Shown here one piece after another: positions 47,870 through 58,039 of a stretch of 64,000 nt of DNA; position 1 is the first letter of the stretch, and each line of letters begins with the position of its first letter. Position numbers and translations under genes: made by a program. The notes beneath the pieces are model-generated. The model was not told the origin of the DNA and did not search any database. It worked only from the letters and a program-made list of their open reading frames with translations. Location: positions 8,794,501 through 8,858,500 of the forward strand of contig JAPNXP010000001.1 of NCBI GenBank assembly GCA_028753945.1. Direction: 5' to 3'. The DNA comes from Hexactinellida sp. DTS-2022. Lineage: Eukaryota; Porifera; Hexactinellida.

Positions 47870-48105
47870 ACTGTGCCGACTATACTATATAGTATAGTGG
47901 CCCAGTTCTAATCTTACTGCCTTGGATTTTTTAAAGTGCCGACTATACTATAGTATAGTGGCCCAGTATTGGTCTTAGTGCCTTGGATTTTTACTGTGCC
48001 GACTATACTATAGTATAGTGGCCCAGTATTGGTCTTAGTGCTTTGGTTTGTTTTTACTGTGCCGACTATACTATAGTATAGTGGCCCAGTATTGGTCTTA
48101 GTGCC
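47870..48105 (+). repeat. Palindromic monomer array, four copies
   Basis: Four monomers with the GTGCCGACTATA...TATAGTGGCCCAGT core, spaced about 66 bp, linked by TTGGTCTTAGTGCCTTGGA. The first core is slightly expanded (CTATATAG). Forward orientation. Confidence 0.88.
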
Positions 48106-48565
48106 TTGGATGTTTTTTTTTTTTTTTGTTTTTTTTTCTCCGTGTCGCCTCCCCAGGCTAAACCATAAGTGCTAGAGCTCTGAGATTCTCAGGATAGGTG
48201 TCTGGTTGTTGATTAATGTGCACTTCGTGGCCTGATATTTCAATTTTGACTTGGGAAAATTTTTAACGGGACTTTTAGTTTTTTTTGTCCCACAAGAAAA
48301 TAAATGCAATAACAAAAAATTTTTTTGAATCATTAGTATGAGAAAAGTATTTTGCAACTGATAGCTCTTCACGATTTTTGTAATCCGTCCTCATTTTCCT
48401 GAGAATTAGGCTCAAAGTTGCCACAATTCACCCTTAACTTTCTAAAATCGTAAATTCATTAATATTCAATTATGCAATTATTTCGTGGTTTCGATGAATA
48501 ACTATATTTATGAATAATTCAATTAGATTCAGTGTTATTTCGATTCAAGGTATTGTTGATATTAT

Positions 48566-48693
48566 AAAAAAATCCAAAATTGCAGCCTGTGCCGACGCAT
48601 GTTCCTTTGGTGGCACTTTATTTTAGTGGTGGTTTATTGATAGTGCCTCCAATGGAACATGCTGTCGGCACAGCTGCAATTTTGGATTTTTTT
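48566..48693. mobile_element. Foldback MITE with about 42-bp arms
   Basis: AAAAAATCCAAAATTGCAGC with TGTGCCGACGCATGTTCC at the left is mirrored by GGAACATGCTGTCGGCACAG with CTGCAATTTTGGATTTTTT at the right, leaving a loop of ~40 bp. It shares the TGTGCCGAC word with the palindromic monomers, which may be chance. Confidence 0.75.
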
Positions 48694-49058
48694 CGCCATG
48701 TGATCATCACTATCAAAGTGTTAATTTATTTCAGAAAGGTGTTTAAAAAGGCATCGACCCTTTGTGAGTTGGAAGTTTCCTTTTAGCTCACTTCATTTCT
48801 GAGATATTCAAGTTTCAGTAGAATATAATAAGTGATCATTCAGCATTTTTTATGTGCGTGTTGGGTGACCCAACACCAACCAACCCATTCGAAATATAGA
48901 ATTCACAAAATTGTAGAAACACATTTTTTTGATGATCAAGGTGTCAAGACCCATTTGTAGAGGTGTTACGTGACATAAGGATCAATTAATACATTGGAAG
49001 TTTGTTTCTATCTTACATCATTTCTGAGATAAATTAAATTTTGCTAATTTGTATATAA

Positions 49059-49767
49059 CTAGCGCGCTTCGCTTGCTAGGTCGCTTCGCGGCAGAACACA
49101 ACCACACACCAACCGCGAAGCGGTTGGTGTGTGGTTCATATACTCCTAATATTGATGTAATTGATTATACAGCGTAAATAGGTCTAAATAGTCAAATTTA
49201 ACAATGTGAAATTTTAATGATTACGTCATCACGCGATATGAGTAAGCATATTGGTGATCTGTTGTGACCAACGTGTCCGCATCATTAATGTACATGTTCT
49301 TTCAAATTTTCAGATTTTTATCTCTTAGAGGGCGGGAATTATGCGCGATTAAGTGAATTTTCCATAGATGCATTATACGATTATACGTTATACGTTCGGG
49401 GAGCGTATAATGGACCATATATACGTTAAAATCGTTATACGTTATACGTCTTATGATGATTATACGTTACGTATGATGGCATTATACGTTCACCTATCGT
49501 ATAATGGTACCATATATACGTTATACGTCACGTATAATGCAACTATGGAATTTTCAGGGTTCTCGGAATGTGACAATGACTCATAAGTTGTCGAGGTGTG
49601 AGAAATTTTGAGTGGAAACCTCAACTTGTTGGTGGGTGCCAAAAGTTACTCCTATATGCCAAAAATCAGATTTAGAACCGTCCACTTTCTTCAATCAACT
49701 CGGAACATCAAACAAATATATATATACACATATATATACACCCAGCCTTGTGTTTTAATAGTATAGA
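49059..49767 (-). mobile_element. Helitron-like non-autonomous element
   Basis: On the minus strand it starts TCTATACTATTAAAACACAA after an A and ends GCGAAGCGCGCTAG before a T, i.e. TC...CTAG inserted between A and T with no target duplication, as Helitrons do. Near the 3' end is a hairpin with a 17-bp stem (AACCACACACCAACCGC pairing with its inverse, 49091-49127). A palindromic element with TGCATTATACG ends is nested at 49356-49556. Confidence 0.6.
49356..49556. mobile_element. Palindrome-rich MITE, 'TTATACG' family
   Basis: AATTTTCCATAGATGCATTA with CGATTATACG at the left is mirrored by CGTATAATGCAACTATGG with AATTTT at the right (one mismatch). The inside is dense in TTATACGTTATACG and ACCATATATACG motifs. 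It sits inside the Helitron-like element. Confidence 0.7.
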
Positions 49768-50071
49768 TAATTAATATTTTAACACCAATTTCAATGTCAA
49801 CTTAACATAAATTTTTATGGAATGTAGAATCTTAGTTTTCAATTAGAAAATAGAAGCCTACTCAATTTCACAAGTTGAATCAATATAATTATCACAAGTT
49901 GAAACAATAGAATTAGATTTAACACTTTCAATTGAGCTGAAGTGTTAGTAAACAAAGGAAATTAGCAACTCAATTGTGGCACAAACGAAGCGCAATTTGA
50001 AAATTCGTGCACTGTGAAAAGGTGTAGAAAATCTTTAATAAAAAATCGTGACCCCAGGTGCACATCTGTAA

Positions 50072-50079
50072 CCCATGAG
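50072..50079 (-). other. Empty target site for the element at 62733-63224
   Basis: CTCATGGG (minus strand) occurs once here within GGTGTCTCATGGGTTACAG. The inverted copy of this repeat at 62.7 kb has the same context split by a 492-bp element and carries the octamer on both sides. This is therefore the unoccupied site. Confidence 0.85.
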
Positions 50080-50164
50080 ACACCTGTCCTGAAATTTAAA
50101 GTTCTTAGTTAATACAACTCTGTTCTGTGGAGGATCTACGGACCAAAAATATTAACTAACCAAG

Positions 50165-50545
50165 GCAGTAAGATTAGAACTGGGCCACTATACTGTAGTA
50201 TAGTCGGCACAGTAATAATATAACAAAGCACTAAGATTAGAACTGGGCCACTATACTATAGTTTAGTCAGCACAGTAATAATTGGCACCCAAAGCATTAA
50301 GATTAGAACTGGGCCACGGCCACAATACTATACTATAGTATAGTCGGCACAGTATATAATATACCAAAGCACAAAGACCAATACTGGGCCACTATACTAT
50401 ACTATAGTCGGCACAGTAATAATATACCAAAGCACTAAGACCAATACTGGGCCACTATACTATAGTAGTCGGCACAGTATTATTTAATAATAATAATAAT
50501 TTTAAAGCACTAAGATTAGAACTGGGCCACTATACGGCACAGTAA
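50165..50545 (-). repeat. Palindromic monomer array, six copies, inverted
   Basis: Six diverged monomers in the orientation ACTGGGCCACTATAC...TATAGTCGGCACAGTA, opposite to the arrays at 46.5, 47.9, 56.6 and 62.3 kb. Together with the sequence at 49.65-50.15 kb it forms one dispersed repeat whose inverted counterpart is 62.34-63.95 kb. Confidence 0.85.
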
Positions 50546-51330
50546 AAAGAGCTATACGAATGATACTGAATAAACCTACTCGAGCAAGGTCACTTCCATT
50601 ATTCAACAACTGAATTTCCTGCTCTTTCCAGATAGAATCCATTATCTATTCTGTGGTTTTATTTATAAAGCTATAAATAATCTAATTCCGGACAACATAA
50701 CCCATTTATTCTGTCCAAGTTCCAGCTGCAATAGAAGAGCAACCAGAAAAATAAAGATAACCTCTAATCATTCCCAACCTTACACTAGAAATATATAGGA
50801 AAAGTATCTTTTACAGGGGCGCTGAGTACTATAATAAACTGAGTGATGAAATAAAATATGCAGACAGTTTTAATAAATTTAAATTGGCCTATGTTAGATC
50901 AGGGTTTTTTTAAGGTTGAGTCCTTGATCTAACTCAGCGCGGCCTTGGTGTAACTCAACTCTGCAGCGGCCGCGGCCGACCCATAATCGTGGTGTAACTC
51001 AACACTGCACAGGCCCAGGCCGACCCGAATCGTGGTGTAACTCCAAAAAATCTTGGTGCAAAATTTACACCAAGATCGGCCTTAAAAAAAACCCTGTGTT
51101 AGATGGTACATAACCAAATCACTATTAGACTAATTATGAGCATTATACGATGTATTATCTTCAAGTAATGTAACCTTATTCTGCACTTACTAATGTACTG
51201 TATAATTATTTCTGTATGTATATGTTTTATCTAGTTTGTAATTGTAAATGTATATCTGAGGGCCCTGAGTTAGATAAGCAATAATAATAATATTGCTACT
51301 CAGGTATCCCTCATATGCTCATAAAATAAA
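50546..51330 (+). mobile_element. 3' remnant of a LINE (non-LTR reverse transcriptase tail)
   Basis: Decayed frames give RRAIRMILNKPTRARSLPLF-like sequence and FYRGAEYYNKLSDEIK...NKFKLAY, the typical end of CR1/jockey-type reverse transcriptases, with several stops and shifts. It ends with an AATAAAGTTTCATTAATTC tail near 51330. A hAT-type MITE is inserted at 50900. Confidence 0.65.
50900..51096. mobile_element. 197-bp hAT-type MITE with 8-bp target duplication
   Basis: Termini CAGGGTTTTTTTAAGG and CCTTAAAAAAAACCCTG are inverted repeats. The exact duplication TGTTAGAT lies at 50892-50899 and 51097-51104. The inside holds TTGGTGTAACTC repeats and G+C-rich stretches. It interrupts the LINE remnant, so it is younger. 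Confidence 0.9.
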
Positions 51331-51412
51331 GTTTCATTAATTCATAATACATTAAATAATTATTAAGTTTTGTACTATGATTCCCTACAAGATTACAGGG
51401 CTTTTCATGAGT

Positions 51413-51605
51413 TATCGAGTAATCTGACTCAAGTCACCGAGTCAATTGACTGTTGATAAATTCATTGACTCGAGTCAACGAGTTAATTGACTTGTGACGA
51501 AATTCAGTGACTCGAGTCACCTGACTTGTGATAAATTCGATGACTCCAGTTACTGAGTCTGACTCGGTGACTCGTGGTGACTCGCGAGTCATCGAGTCAA
51601 TCAAA
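51413..51605. repeat. GACTCGAGTCA-rich palindromic segment
   Basis: Dense, imperfectly tandem GACTC/GAGTC words (e.g. TGACTCGAGTCA, GGTGACTCG) in both orientations with TTGACTTGTGA spacers. The edges are not well defined, so this may be the inside of a MITE. Confidence 0.65.
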
Positions 51606-52876
51606 TGACATTGATATCCTGCATTATTCAACCGTGAAGCTCCTAAGTATATATCAAACATTCTGCGGACTGCCTCTAATCACCCAAATGCTAATTTTGA
51701 GATGTAGAGGACACTGGGTATAGTAGTCACTAATGAGCAAGTCTTTATAACGGACTTAATAGCTCCATGGGGCATATCAGTCACTAATGAGCATGTCTTT
51801 TTACTCTATCTCCAACCAATTTTGCGAAAATGTGTATAAGCATTTGAATGATATTACAATATTCACAATTCTCAGAAAATTGGTTGGGATAGGCATCGAA
51901 ATGTATTACCATTTAGTAGGAAGTTGAGGACGGGCTATCGATTGGATCCATTGAGTAAGCTGTAACTGTATTCCTTCTCGAGATATGACCTCAACCTCAA
52001 GCATTGAAATCACTTTCCTTAGCAACAGAGGAATGTGGTAACATTCCATATTTGATTCTGAGATATTTTATGTAAAATGACTCCTATATGGGTTAGTCAC
52101 TGCAATTTATTTTAAAAAGCGAAATTTTACATGCGTTCAAAGTTTTGGCATATTTTGCCTAAGACAATATGGTGACGTCATTTCAACAAAGTGGTACCTC
52201 AAAAATATGCGTCTTGTACATGACCACCTTTAGGCCTCTGTTAATGACAATGTTGTTTCAACTCCACACGAAATCTATCAGAGGATGCGGGCGGGCGGCA
52301 TCTCATTATCATTATCTCATTATTTGATGACGACATAGTTAATAATTATCTGAGCAAATATTCTAATTTGCGATTGTTAAAATATGCAATCGTTGGGTAA
52401 TAATGCTTGTTATAGGTTCAGATTTTGTTACTAGCTAATTAGGGCTATTTTAGAGTGTGTCCTCCAATAAAATTGGCAACGAACAGTGGCCTTACTTGAA
52501 ATATAGTTGTAATAATGGAAATAGTGACAATAATGACAATATTCGTGCGGGAGTGAAATCTGACGCGGGCGGAGGAGCTGAAACAAGATTCCAACAAACA
52601 GTGGCCTTATAAAAAACAATTTCATAAGTAAAGCAAGTAGAAGCACCCTGGATTACTTATTTCGATGAATAATTGGATTGCATAAACATATTTAGTTGAC
52701 AATAGTACTAACCAATCCCTGGTCCAGAAATTTGAGTGCGTGGCATTGCCTTATGCATAGAATGCTATGTTCATACTTACAATCCATATGAGATCAAAAA
52801 TTGGTACATAAATAAATAAGTATAAATTAAGATTGTATAATAAGGTGACCGAGTAGTTAGTAATAGTTAGCGGGTA

Positions 52877-53966
52877 TTATTGGAGACTGGATTTCTTGGC
52901 GCTCAGATCCTTCTTGTGGTCCATGAAAACAGTCCCATCTCCCTCGCGGATGCCTACTCCCTTGAGGTCCATAACAGCGCTGTCCGGCCATCTGTCCAGG
53001 GGCGTGTAGTTGGGATGGTGATGCGAGTCGTAAGGATCGTTACTCTTCGTGTTGTAGCAGCAGATTAGAGACCACCGGGGGACCTCACTCTTGTTCTGAG
53101 TGCTCCCATGCAGAGTGTTGCAATGCAAGAAGAGAGTGTCACCGGGCTCGCATATGACAGGTACCTTAGTGAACCGAGACAGACATTGGTCTACCTTCTT
53201 CTTGTCTGCTCCGGCCTGATCGCCTGTCAGCGAGTGGCTGACACGCCCCACAAGGTGACTGCCCTCCAAGATCTAGTATCCAGAGTAAATGCAGATTTTA
53301 ATACTCAATGGGGAAGGCCTAACCAAGCCTTAGTTAATTACTGACCACTGTTTACTGACAACTAAATACTACAGTTCTTAACAGAAAGTCCAGATAGAAA
53401 AGGTAAAGTGAACAAACCTGCAAACAACCATTCTCCTCTGTGTGTCTGTCAATCGCTACCATTACAGAAATCATCTTTGGGAAGAGACACCCGTTGTTGT
53501 ACCAGTATCCGTAATCCTGATGCCATTCCCAAGCCCCCCCCACCCGTGGCTCCTTAATCATTACCTTAGAGTGGTAATGGTAAGCCTCCTCTCGCTCAGC
53601 TGACAGCCCATGGGACCAGCCTCCCAACAGAGTCTCTATGTTGTCCACAACGCGAGCAGACCTGGCTACAGCCCCGTACATATTGGTGCCGGGATGGTTC
53701 CATAGACTCAGCTTGCTGTAGAATCCCTCTGCGTCCTTTCGGACGTGAGACTTGCCTGTCACAATAACGTCATTCTTTATAGTCGCGAATAGCACCTCCA
53801 TCTCTTGAGGGGAGAAGAGACTCTTCTTTACGAGGTACCCTGCCCGGTGGTACCTAGCTATCTCCTCTTCCGATAGGAGATTCTGTGAGGCGGCGCGGGT
53901 GGCTTCTGCTCTCTCCCCAGCTGATCCCTCCCTGTTCTCTAGTTCGTAGCCCAGCTGAGCTATCAT
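52877..53966 (-). CDS. Phytanoyl-CoA dioxygenase (PhyH) family protein, two exons
   Basis: Exon 1 is 53966-53418 and exon 2 is 53272-52877, with a 145-bp GT-AG intron in phase 0 joining NGCLQ to ILEGSHLVG, the usual PhyH reading. Total 314 residues. Fe(II) ligands are visible: H149 and D151 (WEWHQDYGYW) and H238 (NTLHGS). R249 (VPRWSL) should bind 2-oxoglutarate. The sequence is closer to the general PhyH/ectoine-hydroxylase-like group than to peroxisomal phytanoyl-CoA hydroxylase, and no peroxisomal targeting tripeptide ends the protein (..SSLQ). Substrate unknown. The gene is intact and stands alone. An N-terminal ~30-residue Glu/Ala-rich extension precedes LSEEEIARYHRAGYLV. Bacterial-like sequence with a spliceosomal intron could mean an old transfer, but the family is common in animals. 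Confidence 0.88.
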
Positions 53967-54154
53967 CAGCTGGGGACTTAGGAATAAATTGATGGAATGG
54001 GAAGGTCGTGTGTGGTCAGGGTGGCAAAGTTAGGGGCCGTCGCGAGAAACGTTATGTAACAGTAACACTCATGTGGGGTAATTGAGACAAAATCTGAAAT
54101 AGTTGAATGTAGTTGTTTATTAATTAATTAAGCTAATTAAGGTTGCAGTATACG
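53967..54154. other. Short upstream region of the PhyH gene
   Basis: About 190 bp between the PhyH start and the target duplication of the adjacent hAT-like element, so the insertion lies within the likely promoter region. No motif is recognised. Confidence 0.4.
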
Positions 54155-54816
54155 TAGGGTGACCATTGTCCAGTTTTTTGGGCAAAATTTTCAAATTGTC
54201 CAGGTTTGTGATTTGTCCAGTTTTTGTCCAGTTTTTCCCCCAAAATTTGGAATCTACAGTTTTCGTCCTTTTTTTGACCACCCGTCATTTTATATAAGTA
54301 ATATGACTAATTTTTGTCTTATATTCCTTTATGTAATGATTCTAATTGCATGTGATTGCGGTATATTCGGTTATCGATAATTTTGTACAGGACTGTCATT
54401 TTATATGGAACCATAACCCAAACCTGAATTTAAAGTTTCAAATTAGTATTCTCAAATTTACATCTTGCATGTCTAATTGTTCATTATTTTCGTATTATAA
54501 ATCCTTGAGTGATATCAAAATATTATTTCCCAATCTCCAAAAAATAAAAAAATAATAATAGTTGGTCTCATTTGTATTCCTCATTTTATTTCACATGATT
54601 TCACATGATATATCAGAATATTTAAAGTTCTTATTTAGTAATATTGTAGTAATTGGGTTATAAATTATATGGGATAAGCTCACGGTAATACGAATTGGAA
54701 GGTAATACAGACAAATTTTGATAGTCCCCTGATTTAGATATTAACGAGAGTGCCAATAAACTGAGGTATATTTTCTATATTACTAAAGTAGAATAGAGTA
54801 TAAAAACAAGAGATAT

Positions 54817-54985
54817 CTTATATGTAGACCGTCTAGAAATAGACCAGGTTTTATTCCCTATGCATTAGTATTACCCATAAAAAGCAGGGCAAGTGGTCTA
54901 CAGAATTTATAGACGGTCTACAAATTTTTGGCTTATTTGTATGGGCTTTTATAGACCGTCTATTTCTAGACGGTCTACATATAAG
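54817..54985. mobile_element. 169-bp MITE, 'tagaccgtcta' family
   Basis: CTTATATGTAGACCGTCTAG with AAATA at the left is mirrored by TATTTCTAGACGGTCTACAT with ATAAG at the right. Extra TAGACGGTCTA words lie inside. It is nested in the hAT-like element. Confidence 0.8.
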
Positions 54986-55095
54986 GATGCTCTATAAACA
55001 ATGGCTTATCGTGAATTTGAGTGAACAATTTTAACATGAAATTATGAACTCTTATATATCAGAGTATGGAATATACAATTTTAGCACTCTTACGC

Positions 55096-56073
55096 GGGGC
55101 TGACTGAATAGTGGAATCTAGTGGAACCTAGTGGAATCCAGTGGAATCTAGTGGAATCTAGTGGAATCTAGTGGAATCAAGGGTGACTGAATGGTGGAAT
55201 CTAGTGGAATTACTAAATTTTAGTGGAATTGACTGAACGGTGGAATCGAGTGGATTTTCTAAAAACCGACTGAACAGTGGAATCGAGTGGAATCTTTGAC
55301 TGAATAGTGGAATCGAGTGGAATCTTTGACTGAATAGTGGAATCGAGTGGAATCGAGTGGAATTTGACTGAATAGTGGAATCGAGTGGAATCTAGTGGAA
55401 TTTGACTGAATAGTGGAATCGAGTGGAATCTAGTGGAATTTGACTGAATAGTGGAATCGAGTGGAATTTGATTAAATTGTTAAACACTACGTATATGCTA
55501 TAAGCTACGTGTGTATCATATTACGTTAATTTTCGCCCATGTAAAAATGTTTGCAACGATTAAACTAGTGTTGTGCATGAAGTGGCACAATATGATACTA
55601 TATTAGTATTCTTACTAATCATCTCTATTGAACTGCCCAATGAATACCAACTGGATTTGATAAGGAATTGTTGATAAATAATGTTAATAAGATGTGTCTA
55701 ATTAACATGGTAACAAAGCCTAACTAATAAATCCTATTGTGTCACTTCATGCGAAAATTAACGTAATATGATACACACGTAGCTTATAGCATATACGTAG
55801 TGTTTAACAATTTAATCATATTCCACTCGATTCCACTATTCAGTCAAATTCCACTCGATTCCACTCGATTCCACTATTCAGTCAAAGATTCCACTCGATT
55901 CCACTGCAGTCGGTTTTTAGAAAATCCACTCGATTCCACCGTTCAGTCAATTCCACTAAAATTTAGTAATTCCACTAGATTCCACCATTCAGTCACCCTA
56001 GATTCCACTAGATTCCACTGGATTCCACTAGGTTCCACTAGATTCCACTAGATTCCACTATTCAGTCAGCCCC
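55096..56073. mobile_element. 978-bp foldback element, 9-bp target duplication (MULE-like)
   Basis: Begins GGGGCTGACTGAATAGTGGA and ends in the exact inverse. The arms are long (roughly 340-450 bp each) and built of near-tandem AGTGGAATCG/AGTGGAATCTAGTGG units with TTGACTGAATAGTGG spacers. A central ~190-bp loop (55545-55735) carries no gene. The exact 9-bp duplication CTCTTACGC lies at 55087-55095 and 56074-56082. Long arms and a 9-bp duplication fit Mutator-like non-autonomous elements. Confidence 0.85.
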
Positions 56074-56234
56074 CTCTTACGCTCATAATATGAGATTTAT
56101 CGCGGTTTTAGATTTGTCCAGTTTTTTGTCCAGGTTTTGGATTTACGAGTCCAGGAATGTCCAGTTTTTTTTGCCAAAAAATGGAAAATGTCCAGGTTTT
56201 CGGTCAAAGCCATCTGGTCACCCTAAGTATACGG

Positions 56235-56476
56235 TAGGGTGACCAGAGGATTTTGGGCCAAAACCTGGACATTTCTCTAAATTTCGACAAAAATCCTGGA
56301 CACAGGTTATAAAAAACTGGACACTATTAGTTAAATGTGAACGAATCGGAGACAATTGGATGATAATAAAAAATAATGCAAAAAAACTTGGACAATTTAG
56401 AAAATTACTGGACATCGCACAATAATTGTAAAGAACAGGGACTGTCCAGGCTAAAATTTGGACAATGGTCACCCTA
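56235..56476. mobile_element. 242-bp MITE with TAGGGTGACCA ends
   Basis: TAGGGTGACCAGAGG and CAATGGTCACCCTA ends with CCTGGACA and GTCCAGG words inside. It is of the same family as the element at 54155 and lies immediately next to its right target duplication. I see no 8-bp duplication around this copy. Confidence 0.75.
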
Positions 56477-56584
56477 AGGAGATATAATATCAAATTTAAT
56501 GTATATTATTAAATCATGCAAAATTCTTGTCTAATTCTAATTAATTCGCTCTGTGTTTAACTTATAGACGGTTCAAATTAGATT

Positions 56585-56690
56585 ATTACTGTGCCGACTA
56601 TACTATAGTATAGTGGGCTAGTGGCCCAGTTCTAATCTTAGTGCTTTGGTATATTATCCTTCCGTAGATCATCCACAGCAGAGTGGACCA
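56585..56690 (+). repeat. Truncated palindromic-monomer repeat, one copy
   Basis: One GTGCCGACTATA...GGCCCAGTTCTAATCTTA monomer followed by CTTCCGTAGATCATCCACAG, the same flank as at 62650. It then breaks into an ATGGGTCA-rich palindromic stretch (56690-56800). Confidence 0.75.
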
Positions 56691-56800
56691 TGGGTCGATG
56701 GGTCATGGGTCAGATGGGTCACCTAAATCGATTGGTCAGATGGCTCATGGGTCACGGCTCTGTGACCCATGACCCATGACCCATTTGGAATTTCGATGTT
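56690..56800. repeat. ATGGGTCA-rich palindromic stretch
   Basis: Many ATGGGTCA/TGACCCAT words meet around GGCTCTGTGACCCATGACCC. It appears inserted in the truncated repeat copy at 56585-56690. Class unknown. Confidence 0.6.
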
Positions 56801-56870
56801 CGTCCAGTTATAGTACTGTTGCATGATAAATTGACCCCCCCTTCATATGAACCATGAATACCGTTTAGGT

Positions 56871-56923
56871 GGTCATTTTCTCACGGGGGTTATTCATTAT
56901 GCAAGCCCCGTGAGAAAATGACC
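56871..56923. repeat. Hairpin with perfect 18-bp stem
   Basis: GGTCATTTTCTCACGGGG at 56871-56888 pairs exactly with 56906-56923 across a 17-bp loop. It is probably the centre of a small foldback element, as TGACCCCCC and ACCCCCTCA words flank it. Confidence 0.75.
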
Positions 56924-56929
56924 CCCTCA

Positions 56930-58039
56930 TAAATTTCCGCATTGTCATTGCAATAATGTAAAGACTACTTGAACAAAACAATCATGTAGTGACAATATAC
57001 AAAATGACTTGGTAACTAACTATGTTAACTTGGTAATCCCATATTGCTACCCAGGTTTTCTACCAAATACTTGGAACTAACTAAGCTTGGAACTAATAAG
57101 CTCTAACTCTTATTTGTCATTAAAATGGTTAATTACGAATAATATGGCTAAATAAAGTTTACTTAAAAAATACTCTTATTTATCATATTACTTAGTACCA
57201 ACAAATATAAATAGTACATTGCCAGAAGAAGTATTCAGTTAATTCTGTTCCTATAATAGCAATATTTGCATACCGTATTGCTACGAATATGCGCCCGACG
57301 CTTATTGATTTCTTGGACCAAATTTATCCAGAATTATTTTGAAACATCCAGAAAATAATATTTAGGTCCGTTATAGTGGTTCTCACCGACTGTATACATA
57401 CCGAAATTGCCAAATCAATGGATTTCCACTCTAGAGTTGAACTAATGTGTTTAAATTTTAGTATACAATGTCATTTTAATGATCCAGCGCTTATTCAAGC
57501 CCCCGCCGCTTATTTGGGGAAATATGGTAATAGCTAGCGAGCAAATTTCTTCAAAATGAGACTTGATATTACGCGAACACCACTGTGTGTAGAAATTGTT
57601 TTCCATCCAATTGGAAGTTTGTCAGTAGAAGTCCAGTTCGTAGATTGAAAGTAAAGCAAAGCCTGCCCCTGAGGAGGGACAGCTGGCCCTAGTGCACTAG
57701 GTACGGAGGGACCGCTGTATACTATGACATAGTATCTCGTAAATTACCAGTAGTATATCAATTTAGATTTTGCCAAAAGCCTAATCTTTTTCAATTCTTC
57801 AGAAAACCCGGAATTATGAATTTGCATTAATTATAAAGGTAATATTTCAGATTTTTGCGGAACCTGGTAAGAATATACCAATATATCACGACCCTTATTG
57901 TTGTACTAAATGCTAATTATCAAGATACCAAGTGAGGACAGTGATGAGAATAGATAATTTTAATAAATAAACTGAACAAAAAATAAACGAATGAATATAT
58001 AGTTGGGTGAAACATCACATGACCAACTAATTTATTAGA
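56930..58039. other. Intergenic region downstream of the transporter gene
   Basis: AT-rich, containing one MITE (57271-57529) and otherwise nothing recognised. The transporter's 3' untranslated region lies just below 58040. Confidence 0.5.
57271..57529. mobile_element. Diverged MITE with TACCGTATT-type ends
   Basis: TACCGTATTGCTACGAATAT with GCGCCC at the left and GGCGGGGG with inverse TACCATATTTCCCCAAATAA at the right are imperfect inverted repeats. CGCTTATT words occur on both sides. The copy is old and target duplications are not visible. Confidence 0.5.

Larger units (their letters stand above)
45099..52876. other. 7.8-kb gene-free, repeat-rich region
   Basis: The only coding-like piece outside transposons is a weak one at 46385-46550. 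The rest is palindromic monomer arrays, a 30-bp tandem repeat, MITEs, a Helitron-like element, a LINE remnant and a GACTCGAGTCA-rich segment. At 45120-46260 I see nothing beyond AT-rich DNA. A phrase starting ACCAATCCCTGGTCCA occurs both at 38318 and 52713. Confidence 0.6.
54155..56225. mobile_element. hAT-like element (TAGGGTGACCA ends) with nested insertions
   Basis: Termini TAGGGTGACCATTGTCCAG and the inverse, CATCTGGTCACCCTA. An exact 8-bp duplication, AGTATACG, lies at 54147-54154 and 56226-56233. Near both ends are repeated GTCCAGTTTTT words. No transposase is seen. Two other elements are nested inside (54817-54985 and 55096-56073). Confidence 0.85.

Noticed and set aside
53352..53417. 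PhyH protein ending in a hydrophobic tail (VCSLYLFYLDFLL)
   Set aside because: This is translation into the intron; the GT donor after NGCLQ and the in-phase exon 2 restore the family sequence.
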